This document shows, one piece after another, positions 55,970 to 62,413 of a stretch of DNA of 64,000 nt. Source of the stretch: Hyphomicrobium methylovorum (lineage in GTDB: Bacteria > Pseudomonadota > Alphaproteobacteria > Rhizobiales > Hyphomicrobiaceae); the NCBI RefSeq assembly GCF_013626205.1, contig NZ_QHJE01000001.1, positions 2,150,501 to 2,214,500 on the forward strand. The letters are read 5' to 3'. Position 1 is the stretch's first letter. Each line of letters begins with the position of its first letter. The notes under the pieces were generated by a model. The model ran no database searches, was not told the DNA's origin, and was given only the letters and a program-made list of their open reading frames with translations. Position numbers and translations under genes: made by a program.

Positions 55970-56272
55970 CTAGTTGTTAGCCTCAGAAGCCCGGGCGGCA
56001 CGGGCAGCTTTAATAGCGTCAGCAGTCTCGTAGCGTAGGCCAGATGGATCTCCACGGAAAATCCAATCTAGCGTCAGGTGGTATGCTTCGCACAAGCGAA
56101 TGGCGTTTTCGACGCTCGGCCGCTTTTTCCCTTTTTCGTATTGATTGTAAGTATTCGCAGCGATCTTGGCGCGCTCGCAAAACTCGTTTTGCTGAAGGCC
56201 GAGTACCTGACGGGTAAGCGCTAAGCGTCGCCCGATAGCATCCAAGCCTGTCCCATCCCAGTTCTTCACCAT
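55970..56272 (-). CDS. Phage repressor, short XRE/HTH_3 type
   Basis: 100 residues from ATG 56272. The helix-turn-helix reads LALTRQVLGLQQNEFCERAKIAANTYNQYEKGKKRPSVENAIRLCEAY, followed by LDWIFRGDPSGL typical of alphaphage repressors. There is no LexA-like self-cleavage domain, so induction must work by another route. Divergent from the Cro-like gene; likely binds TTCAC-N5-GTGAA sites. Confidence 0.82.
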   Translation of the reverse strand: MVKNWDGTGLDAIGRRLALTRQVLGLQQNEFCERAKIAANTYNQYEKGKKRPSVENAIRLCEAYHLTLDWIFRGDPSGLRYETADAIKAARAARASEANN

Positions 56273-56301
56273 CCGACAATTAGACACGTCGGGTGGGCAA
56301 G

Positions 56302-56330
56302 AATCTATTCGCAAATCACTCGCTTGACAA
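56302..56330 (-). promoter_or_regulatory. Repressor promoter
   Basis: On the minus strand TTGTCA (56330-56325), 17-base spacer, TAGATT (56307-56302). An operator lies one base upstream of the -35, a position suited to activation by bound repressor. Confidence 0.65.
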
Positions 56331-56353
56331 TATTCACGATTGGTGAATAAAAT
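56324..56353 (+). promoter_or_regulatory. Rightward early phage promoter
   Basis: TTGACA (56324-56329), 18-base spacer containing an operator, TAAAAT (56348-56353). The -35 shares five bases with the -35 of the divergent repressor promoter. Predicted start near 56360. Confidence 0.72.
56332..56348. promoter_or_regulatory. Phage operator site 3
   Basis: ATTCAC-GATTG-GTGAAT, same palindrome as at 55026, inside the rightward promoter spacer and abutting the leftward -35. Confidence 0.75.
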
Positions 56354-56360
56354 GCGCTGC

Positions 56361-56636
56361 ATGGCTAAGTTGGAAAAACTCACGACTATTCCTGATGTCG
56401 TCCGGGCCTTTGGGGGGCCGAGCGGTATGGCTGAGTGGGCTGGGATCGGTGCTCCGGCAGTCTGTAATTGGATTGACCGTGGTCACATCCCGCCAGGTTG
56501 GCACTTTCGGTTGGACCGCGAAGCCAAAGAACGAGGTTTCGAAATCGACCAATGCGTCTTTGACGACCGATTGCGGCAGAAATCCAAACGAGGCCATCAC
56601 GTTGCAAATGCTACGCGTACGGAGCGAGTAGCCTGA
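56361..56636 (+). CDS. Cro-like phage regulator
   Basis: About 91 residues from ATG 56361; ATGs at 56352 exist but lie within the promoter. TIPDVVRAFGGPSGMAEWAGIGAPAVCNWIDRGHIPPGWHFRL is a Cro/YdaS-like HTH with the IPPGWH end common in phage Cro-like proteins. The predicted transcription start is next to the start codon, so the mRNA may be leaderless. Basic tail. Confidence 0.75.
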   Translation: MAKLEKLTTIPDVVRAFGGPSGMAEWAGIGAPAVCNWIDRGHIPPGWHFRLDREAKERGFEIDQCVFDDRLRQKSKRGHHVANATRTERVA

Positions 56637-56683
56637 ACGCATATCATCAGCACGCGTAGCAGCTTAGAGAAAGGGAAGAGGGA

Positions 56684-56914
56684 ATGAAGGACGATGCACT
56701 GCCGACGGGATCGCCATCCAACACCGAAGATGTTTCTGGGCATCTCCCTTTCTTGGCTCGTGATCCGGCATACCGCGAGCAAGAAGCACGGCGCCGAGAC
56801 GCTCTGCTTCTCGCGCTTTCCTGCGTAAATTGCGGGCAGCCTTGGTCTGATTACGAAGCCATGGCCGAACACGTAAGAAAGTATCTTAGCGGTTCCGAGA
56901 TTGTCGCGCCTTAG
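56684..56914 (+). CDS. Small phage early protein, copy A
   Basis: 76 residues, strong AGAGGGA site. Core AYREQEARRRDALLLALSCVNCGQPW ... EHVRKYLSGSEI. It is homologous to the protein at 57226 through the RRRDAL-x2-AL block and the C-terminal V-x-x-Y/F-I/L-x-G segment. Its 3' end overlaps a convergent coiled-coil gene by 29 bases. Function unknown. Confidence 0.62.
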   Translation: MKDDALPTGSPSNTEDVSGHLPFLARDPAYREQEARRRDALLLALSCVNCGQPWSDYEAMAEHVRKYLSGSEIVAP

Positions 56915-57014
56915 CGTCTCTGTTTGCGCATTCGATCGCATACAAGCGTTGTTTTAAATCGGCAACTTCATCTTCGAGTTTCTTAACTCTAGCGGCCCAA
57001 TCAGTGTCGGTCAT
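56886..57014 (-). CDS. Small coiled-coil protein, convergent with copy A
   Basis: 42 residues on the minus strand: MTDTDWAARVKKLEDEVADL then KQRLYAIECANRDAK. Regular heptads suggest a coiled coil. AAGGA lies upstream. A similar gene lies at 57422, in the same relation to copy B. Confidence 0.5.
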   Translation of the reverse strand: MTDTDWAARVKKLEDEVADLKQRLYAIECANRDAKARQSRNR

Positions 57015-57225
57015 TGGCGTCGTTTCCTTTCGACTTTTGCGTTCATGGCCGTCCGCAGTCTGAAGGATTCGACGATGAAGTTCTCCTGGTAGCTTTGCGT
57101 CCCGGCGATCAGCCGCCGGTTTGAGGATGTGCTGCGTTGGTCTTTCTCCCGGTCCGCCGATGGTTCGCCAAGACCATCGGCGGCAGGAGCTTCAGATTCA
57201 AAGTGACAAGAACACGAGGGCAAAG

Positions 57226-57438
57226 ATGAGCAAAGATCAGGACCAAGACACTGCGGACGCACCTTACCCGCACAGCATGCCGAGATACGACCAGGCTGAG
57301 CTTCGCCGTCGCGACGCGCTGGAAATCGCGCTGCGCTATGGCCTATCCGGCGGCGGTGAAGATACCGATCAGGTTCTCGCGCGGGCTCGTGTGGTGGAGG
57401 CGTTCATTTGTGGGCGCGAGGTCAACGCTGAACCTTAA
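57226..57438 (+). CDS. Small phage early protein, copy B
   Basis: 70 residues from ATG 57226 (GAGGG upstream). Core PRYDQAELRRRDALEIALRY ... ARVVEAFICGREV, related to the protein at 56684. Overlaps the convergent coiled-coil gene by 17 bases. Confidence 0.6.
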   Translation: MSKDQDQDTADAPYPHSMPRYDQAELRRRDALEIALRYGLSGGGEDTDQVLARARVVEAFICGREVNAEP

Positions 57439-57544
57439 GATTACGAACGGTCGTGTCCAGTTCGGTGACCTGGGCTTCGAGATGTCTGACCTTGCGTTCA
57501 AGTTCCGCGACTGTGCGTCTTAAGTCTTCGAGTTCGCGTTCCAT
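57422..57544 (-). CDS. Small coiled-coil protein, convergent with copy B
   Basis: 40 residues from ATG 57544 with GGGAG eight bases upstream: MERELEDLRRTVAELERKVR then HLEAQVTELDTTVRNLK. An uninterrupted leucine/valine heptad pattern. An upstream start at 57613 is less likely. Confidence 0.5.
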   Translation of the reverse strand: MERELEDLRRTVAELERKVRHLEAQVTELDTTVRNLKVQR

Positions 57545-57627
57545 CGCTTTCTCCCGTTGCTGACGCAAGGAACGGCAGTCGATGGCATCCGTCAATAGCC
57601 GTGTCTGTGGCACGGAAGGGATCCGTC

Positions 57628-58413
57628 ATGTACGACGCGCTGACATCGACGCCTGCCATCCTCGCCGCGACTGCGGCGTGGGGCTTTGGCGTGGTCGGTG
57701 GTCGCCTGTGGCCGCAGATCGCGTACGCATTACGGCGCGTTGGGCAATTTGAGCGTCGTGCAAAGCCCGAGCGACTTTCGTCGCCACGCGAAGAGGAAAC
57801 AACGCGCGTTGCCGCGTTGCCTTCGGTGCAGATTCCGGCGCTGCCGGATCATATAGATCCACCGCAAGGCGTGCCGCGTAAGCTTGTCTTCGATACGCGC
57901 CTGTCCCGGCCGTTGCAGCCTGCTGTTGCGGCAGAGCGTTTCGCCGCTTGGATGCGAGCGAACGAATATACGGATTACATCTGGGTCGGCGAACTTGATC
58001 TCCAGTATCAAGTTTTCTGTCGCGAAGAGAATTACTTCCCGATCGAGGCGAAGGCACTTCGCGAGCTGCTCTATCAACTGCCCGGTGTCCTCTGGGATCG
58101 GCCACGACTGGGTGGCGCGAAATGGGAGCGGTTCCGTCGCCAGATGGCCGACTGGTACGCCGCACGCGGAGAATCTCCGCCGAAGAGGCCAGTTGTTATT
58201 CGCATTTTGCCTGCTGATTTGGTCAAGGCCGCACGAGTCCGGGTGCGTCCGGACGCGTACATGGTCGAGTCCGGGACGGTCACGCCTCCTGTGCGGACGT
58301 CTGCGGCCATCGGCAGAAAAGCCAATCATTTGAAGGTGGACGGTAGAGTCCAAATGCGTCCGACACCGATAAATGGGTCCGATTTTGTCATGCCGTCCAC
58401 GCGCGTCGCGTAA
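57628..58413 (+). CDS. Hypothetical phage protein with N-terminal membrane segment
   Basis: 261 residues from ATG 57628 (GGAAGGG upstream). A hydrophobic stretch at residues 7-24 (ILAATAAWGFGVVGG) is followed by a basic linker, then a soluble domain (RFAAWMRANEYTDYIWVGELDLQYQVF ... ALRELLYQLPGVLWDRPRLGG) that looks like a winged-helix but which I cannot name. Precedes the replication gene. Confidence 0.6.
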   Translation: MYDALTSTPAILAATAAWGFGVVGGRLWPQIAYALRRVGQFERRAKPERLSSPREEETTRVAALPSVQIPALPDHIDPPQGVPRKLVFDTRLSRPLQPAVAAERFAAWMRANEYTDYIWVGELDLQYQVFCREENYFPIEAKALRELLYQLPGVLWDRPRLGGAKWERFRRQMADWYAARGESPPKRPVVIRILPADLVKAARVRVRPDAYMVESGTVTPPVRTSAAIGRKANHLKVDGRVQMRPTPINGSDFVMPSTRVA

Positions 58414-58613
58414 TCGCGTTCGAGGGCTTGTTGCGTCAGTTGCGTTGCGTACGGCGGTAGGTTCTGGGGCAGCCTGCCGCCGCCGTGTCGTTGTTCCGTC
58501 TCGCTGTCTGCGAGACGCGTCGGGCTGAGTTCCAAGCCGTTCTGAATTGTGCGCGGAGAGGTCAATTTCTCCGCACGGGGATCTTTTGCGCCAAGCGCCG
58601 GGGAAGAAAACAC

Positions 58614-59432
58614 GTGTCGGTCGAAGCTCTCGCCTTTGTCAAAACGATGGAATTGGGCGACGTCGAAAGCGCGGCGGCGCGGCTCATCATGTACGTGATC
58701 GGCGAAAACACGTTCAACGATAGCTTTCGCTGCGTGCTTCCACAGGAGCAGATTGCGTTTGAGTCCGGTCGGATTTCCGTCCGTACGTTGCGCCGCCAGT
58801 TGGACGCGCTCTCCGGCCTAACCAAGGACCCAGAGACAGGAGAACCCACTCTCACCGGCACGCCGTTCATCAAGCGGACGCCGCGGTTTGATTGCGCCGG
58901 CGCGCGCATCGAGGATGAGATCGAAATCGTCGGTTTTGGCGACTGGTATCTCGAACGAACGAAGGCGCGCAAAAGCCGTGTGCGGGACAGCGCCCCCACC
59001 GGACAAAATGACCGGGCCCCCACCGGTCAAAATGACCGCTCCCCCCCGGACACAGCTATGTCCGGGCCCCCCGGACAACAGGTGTCCGGGCATAAGGAAG
59101 ACCGTACTAGAAACCGTACAAGTGAAGAGGCGCGCGAGCGCGCGCCAAGCGAAGATTCAAATTTTGATTTGGAAGGGAAGGGGGTTCGAGATCGCCTTCT
59201 CGAGCGTCACGGCCCTGCCAAGTTCGGCGCTTGGTTTTCCAAGCTGCGTTTCGCCGTATCCACCGACGGCTTCGCGATCTGCACGGCGCCGACCCGCATG
59301 GTGCGCGACTGGGTTCGGAAAACCTACGAGGCCGATGTCCTAGCCGCCTGCAGGGCGCAATGGCCCACAGTCACCCGAGTTGAATTCGTTTGGATGTCGC
59401 CAGCCGTCGCTGGCGCGAAGGAGGTCGCATGA
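58614..59432 (+). CDS. Phage replication initiator with DnaA_N-like domain
   Basis: About 272 residues from GTG 58614 (GGGGAAG upstream); a GTG at 58485 would add 43 residues. N-terminal winged-helix region (LPQEQIAFESGRISVRTLRRQLDAL) resembles phage replication proteins; the C-terminus (LLERHGPAKFGAWFSKLRFAVS ... MVRDWVRKTYEADVL) matches the DnaA N-terminal domain, which recruits DnaB. Between them a low-complexity linker is encoded by four palindromic iterons. Layout parallels lambda O. Confidence 0.78.
   Translation: MSVEALAFVKTMELGDVESAAARLIMYVIGENTFNDSFRCVLPQEQIAFESGRISVRTLRRQLDALSGLTKDPETGEPTLTGTPFIKRTPRFDCAGARIEDEIEIVGFGDWYLERTKARKSRVRDSAPTGQNDRAPTGQNDRSPPDTAMSGPPGQQVSGHKEDRTRNRTSEEARERAPSEDSNFDLEGKGVRDRLLERHGPAKFGAWFSKLRFAVSTDGFAICTAPTRMVRDWVRKTYEADVLAACRAQWPTVTRVEFVWMSPAVAGAKEVA
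58993..59090. repeat. Four tandem palindromic iterons, probable phage replication origin
   Basis: Head-to-tail units at 58993-59016, 59017-59040, 59041-59066 and 59067-59090 (24, 24, 26, 24 bases), each C-run + CCGGACA/ACCGGTCA + centre + TGACCGG/TGTCCGG. They lie inside the initiator gene and are followed by an AT-rich stretch at 59156-59174. Same organisation as the lambda origin in gene O. Confidence 0.7.
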
Positions 59433-59800
59433 GCACTACCGCACTCGCTGCTCGTCCGCGTTCCGAGCCCGAAGATCGTGACGATCCGAGAAACCGTCTG
59501 CTGGACGCGTTTGATGCCCAGATCGAAGCGCTGATCGACAACGGCTTCGAGGCGCAAGTCAGGGCGCGCGTGGAGCGCCACCTGCCGCCGATCTCGCCCG
59601 AGCCGGATCTGTTCGTTCCCCAGACGGCAGGTTTCGTGTGTGCGGCCGAGGATGAACTCAAGCTGCAGATCCTCGCTGGTGATCTCAAGCGGTTGGCCAA
59701 GCTGAAGATGACCGAGCACGCGCATGACGCTGTGAAGCGAGTCAGGACTTGGGTTGAACAGCAACTTGAAGCGGCAAAGCAGGCGAGGGCAAAGGCGTGA
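59429..59800 (+). CDS. Hypothetical phage protein
   Basis: 123 residues; ATGA overlap with the initiator stop and a perfect GGAGGT site. Helical, with RLLDAFDAQIEALIDNGFEAQVRARVERHLPP and a C-terminal coiled coil. No family recognised; coupling implies a replication role. Confidence 0.65.
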   Translation: MSTTALAARPRSEPEDRDDPRNRLLDAFDAQIEALIDNGFEAQVRARVERHLPPISPEPDLFVPQTAGFVCAAEDELKLQILAGDLKRLAKLKMTEHAHDAVKRVRTWVEQQLEAAKQARAKA

Positions 59801-60084
59801 AGGCGATCAGCGACAAGGAATGGGACGATCTCAAAGCCTCAACAGCAGCGAGCTTCGTCAAGTCCACTGACGAATGGCTTGTAAGTGTCCGTGAGATGGA
59901 TCCGCAAACGGCGCTCGTCGCCTTGACGATGTTCGTGGGTCACATGCTCGCCGGGATCGCGGCGGAGATCGGTGTAGCAGACAAGATCGACGCCCAAGGT
60001 GTCGGTGATGCGATCGCTGAGATCATCTCAGAGCAGCTTTCTGTCATGCGCGCTCGCAACGAGCCGGGGTCGACGCTGCAATGA
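59797..60084 (+). CDS. Hypothetical phage protein
   Basis: 95 residues, GTG start overlapping the previous stop by four bases. All helical with a hydrophobic middle (TALVALTMFVGHMLAGIAAEIG). No family recognised. Confidence 0.62.
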   Translation: MKAISDKEWDDLKASTAASFVKSTDEWLVSVREMDPQTALVALTMFVGHMLAGIAAEIGVADKIDAQGVGDAIAEIISEQLSVMRARNEPGSTLQ

Positions 60085-60302
60085 GCGTCAAACGTCCATG
60101 CGCGGAATGCGCCCATTGCATCGCGGTCTTGCCGGTTATGTGCGGACTACACCGGGACCACGTGTCGGACCGTCCGAAGCTCGCTCAGCCGCTTCGTGAG
60201 TCCGGCGGACCGTGCGGACCGGACGGACAGTCGTTCGAACCGCTTCCGCCTGCAATCGCCAGTGTTGTCGTTCTGCCAATACCGCATCGGGTGAGCGCAT
60301 GA
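60081..60302 (+). CDS. Small Cys-rich phage protein
   Basis: 73 residues, ATGA overlap. CAECAHCIAVLPVMCGLHRDH has a Cys/His spacing suited to zinc binding. No family recognised. Confidence 0.6.
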   Translation: MSVKRPCAECAHCIAVLPVMCGLHRDHVSDRPKLAQPLRESGGPCGPDGQSFEPLPPAIASVVVLPIPHRVSA

Positions 60303-60508
60303 AGGGTGATCGGTTTGCGCCGCCTCGCAATGAGCCACCGTTCGGTGAGCGTGTCCGCGCGCTACGCATCCGCGGTTGGTCGGACCGTTCGATCTCGCGC
60401 CATCTCTCAGTGCCAATCGAAATGGTGCGCTCGATGCTCGGAATTGTCTCCTACGGGCCGGATGGAAATCAACAAACACCCATCGTGATCAAGGAGTCCG
60501 CATCTTGA
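60299..60508 (+). CDS. Small HTH-like phage protein
   Basis: 69 residues, ATGA overlap. FGERVRALRIRGWSDRSISRHLSVPIEMVRSMLG is a helix-turn-helix resembling sigma-region-4/resolvase helices. Probably a DNA-binding regulator. Confidence 0.6.
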   Translation: MKGDRFAPPRNEPPFGERVRALRIRGWSDRSISRHLSVPIEMVRSMLGIVSYGPDGNQQTPIVIKESAS

Positions 60509-60789
60509 AGTCACCAGCAGAAACATTCAGCTTTGCAGCCGAACTGGATCGTTCGTTGGCGGGCATCCGCGCGATGCTGATTGCGAAGAACGAGGCCTAC
60601 GGGAATTCCGCTCTGGATCCCGTCCGCGTGTTTTCGAGCGCGGACCCTGCTGAGCAAATCCGAGTCCGTCTCGACGACAAGATCAGCCGTCTCGTGCGTG
60701 GAGAACGCGCCGGTGAGGACGTTGCCAAGGATCTGCTTGGATATCTGGTGCTGCTCGATATCGCTGAGCGCATTGCGGAGCCAAGCTGA
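60505..60789 (+). CDS. MazG/DUF1599-like nucleotide-metabolism protein
   Basis: 94 residues, TTG start overlapping the previous stop (TTGA) with AAGGAG upstream. AMLIAKNEAYGNSALDPVRVFS then IRVRLDDKISRLVRGER and GEDVAKDLLGYLVLL match the DUF1599/all-alpha NTP pyrophosphohydrolase pattern; acidic metal-binding residues lie in ExxD-like positions (DVAKDL). Could remove modified or excess nucleotides. Confidence 0.6.
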   Translation: MKSPAETFSFAAELDRSLAGIRAMLIAKNEAYGNSALDPVRVFSSADPAEQIRVRLDDKISRLVRGERAGEDVAKDLLGYLVLLDIAERIAEPS

Positions 60790-61382
60790 TGAACCTGCTT
60801 TTCACCGAGGCAGAGATGCGCGGGTATTGGCCGTGGGGAGACTTCGAGGCCGGGTCGTACGATCTCATCATGGCTGACCCGCCATGGCGCTTCGAACTGT
60901 ATTCCGAGAAGGGCGAAGAGAAGTCAGCGCAGGCGCACTATCGCACTATGACGCTTGACGACATCAAGGCGCTGCCTGTCGCCGGGTTAGCAAAGGCAGA
61001 CTGCTTGCTCTGGCTCTGGGCGACAGCTCCGATGCTCGACATGCAGATCGACGTCCTGACTGCCTGGGGCTTTGAATTCAAGACCAGTGGCGTCTGGGTA
61101 AAAACGACGGTCAACAACAAGCTTGGGTTCGGAACGGGTTACGTTCTGCGCAACGCGCACGAACCATTTCTGATCGGAACGCGCGGGAATCCCGAGACCA
61201 CGCGTGGTGTCCGGTCAGTCGTCATGGGCCGAGCCCGCGGTCATTCGCAAAAACCAGAAGAAGCATTCCGCGCCGCTGAGCAACTTATGCCAGGCGCGCG
61301 CCGGGTCGAGATCTTCTCGCGCACCAACCGTAAAGGCTGGGATGCGTGGGGCGATGAAGCAGGGATGTGGCATGCTGAGTAA
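60789..61382 (+). CDS. MT-A70 family adenine methyltransferase
   Basis: 197 residues; TGATG overlap with the previous gene. Catalytic DPPW in YDLIMADPPWRFE; SAM-binding residues in the C-terminal GWDAWGDE area. The segment HYRTMTLDDIKALPV and FLIGTRGNPET are typical of phage MT-A70 enzymes, which methylate N6 of adenine in DNA. No cognate nuclease is nearby, so protection from host restriction or regulation is likely. Confidence 0.9.
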   Translation: MNLLFTEAEMRGYWPWGDFEAGSYDLIMADPPWRFELYSEKGEEKSAQAHYRTMTLDDIKALPVAGLAKADCLLWLWATAPMLDMQIDVLTAWGFEFKTSGVWVKTTVNNKLGFGTGYVLRNAHEPFLIGTRGNPETTRGVRSVVMGRARGHSQKPEEAFRAAEQLMPGARRVEIFSRTNRKGWDAWGDEAGMWHAE

Positions 61383-62394
61383 GCGCACATGGAAAACGAA
61401 CGTTCGCGCCATTGATTGCAAGGGGAATGACGTACTCGTTGATCTCGGTGCGCATGGTTATGCAGTCATCGATGCTGCCGATAGGCACCTCGTGGAGGGA
61501 TGGAACTGGTCTGTCCGTATTAGTCGTAGCGGTAAGAAGTATGTATTCAGAGGTCAAAGCACAGGATTGGGGCGGTCTAAAAAACTCTATCTGCACCATG
61601 TCATTTTTGGTGATCGTGGAGATTTTGTCGTCGATCACCGGGACGGCGATACACTTAACAATCGCCGAAACAATCTTCGCTTAGCCACTCCTTCACAGAA
61701 CGCCCGCAATCGCCAACTCGCGTCGAACAACGCAAGCGGGTTTAAGGGCGTCTGCTTCAGGAAAGACCGAGGGACGTGGCTCGCCTCGATCCGATGTGGT
61801 CCCCATTACACAAAAATTGGCACGTTTGCGACCGCAGAGGCCGCAGCCGCAGCGTACGACCGAGAGGCGATGCGATTGTTTGGTGAGTTCGCCGTGTTGA
61901 ATTTTCAACCGAAACAGAAGGGAAACATCTTCATGACACCAGAACAACGCGCTCAGTTCATTGCGAACCTCCACGACATCAGCGGGCGAAGAGAAGCGGC
62001 AAAGGTCTTCCAAGCCGCGGAGATTGCTTACAAAGCTCTGATTTCTGCTTGTGAAGACGCCGGTATCGACGCCGAGACACCTGCGATCGCAGCTAGCGGT
62101 GACGCTAATCTGATCGCTTTGGATGATGCATACGAAGCGGCGGCAGACGCATGGGTGAACTTCGCTGGTTACGGCGAACCGGAGCGAGACGAAGAATTGG
62201 ATGAGCCAATCCGCTGCGCTCTCACTGGGTTTCTGATCCACGACGGTGACGCCGTACTCATCGATGAGGACACAGGCGAACGCGTTCTGAAGGAAGCGCT
62301 GGGTCTGCCGCTTGACGTCATTACGAACGAGTTCAAGCCGGTGCCGACGTTCAACAAGTCCACCGCCATCGTCTCGGATGCAACGCAGGCGTAA
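61372..62394 (+). CDS. HNH-AP2 endonuclease fused to a phage protein
   Basis: 340 residues from ATG 61372, overlapping the methylase gene by 11 bases. Residues about 55-105 form an HNH_3 nuclease (LHHVIFGD ... VVDHRDGDTLNNRRNNLRLA) and about 115-180 an AP2 DNA-binding domain (SGFKGVCFRKDRGTWLASIR ... FATAEAAAAAYDREA). The last 154 residues (from MTPEQRAQF, ATG 61933) are a separate acidic helical domain with LTGFLIHDGDAVLIDEDTGERVL. ATG 61933 has AAGGGAAA upstream and may be used separately. Confidence 0.82.
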   Translation: MLSKRTWKTNVRAIDCKGNDVLVDLGAHGYAVIDAADRHLVEGWNWSVRISRSGKKYVFRGQSTGLGRSKKLYLHHVIFGDRGDFVVDHRDGDTLNNRRNNLRLATPSQNARNRQLASNNASGFKGVCFRKDRGTWLASIRCGPHYTKIGTFATAEAAAAAYDREAMRLFGEFAVLNFQPKQKGNIFMTPEQRAQFIANLHDISGRREAAKVFQAAEIAYKALISACEDAGIDAETPAIAASGDANLIALDDAYEAAADAWVNFAGYGEPERDEELDEPIRCALTGFLIHDGDAVLIDEDTGERVLKEALGLPLDVITNEFKPVPTFNKSTAIVSDATQA

Positions 62395-62413
62395 CAATCG
62401 GGGAGATATCCGG

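Noticed and set aside
58990-59095. Iteron block as a CRISPR array
   Set aside because: Units are directly adjacent without spacers, are palindromic, and lie inside a coding sequence.
60789-61382. MT-A70 methylase as part of a restriction-modification system
   Set aside because: No restriction endonuclease gene is adjacent; the HNH-AP2 gene is homing-type, not a typical restriction enzyme.
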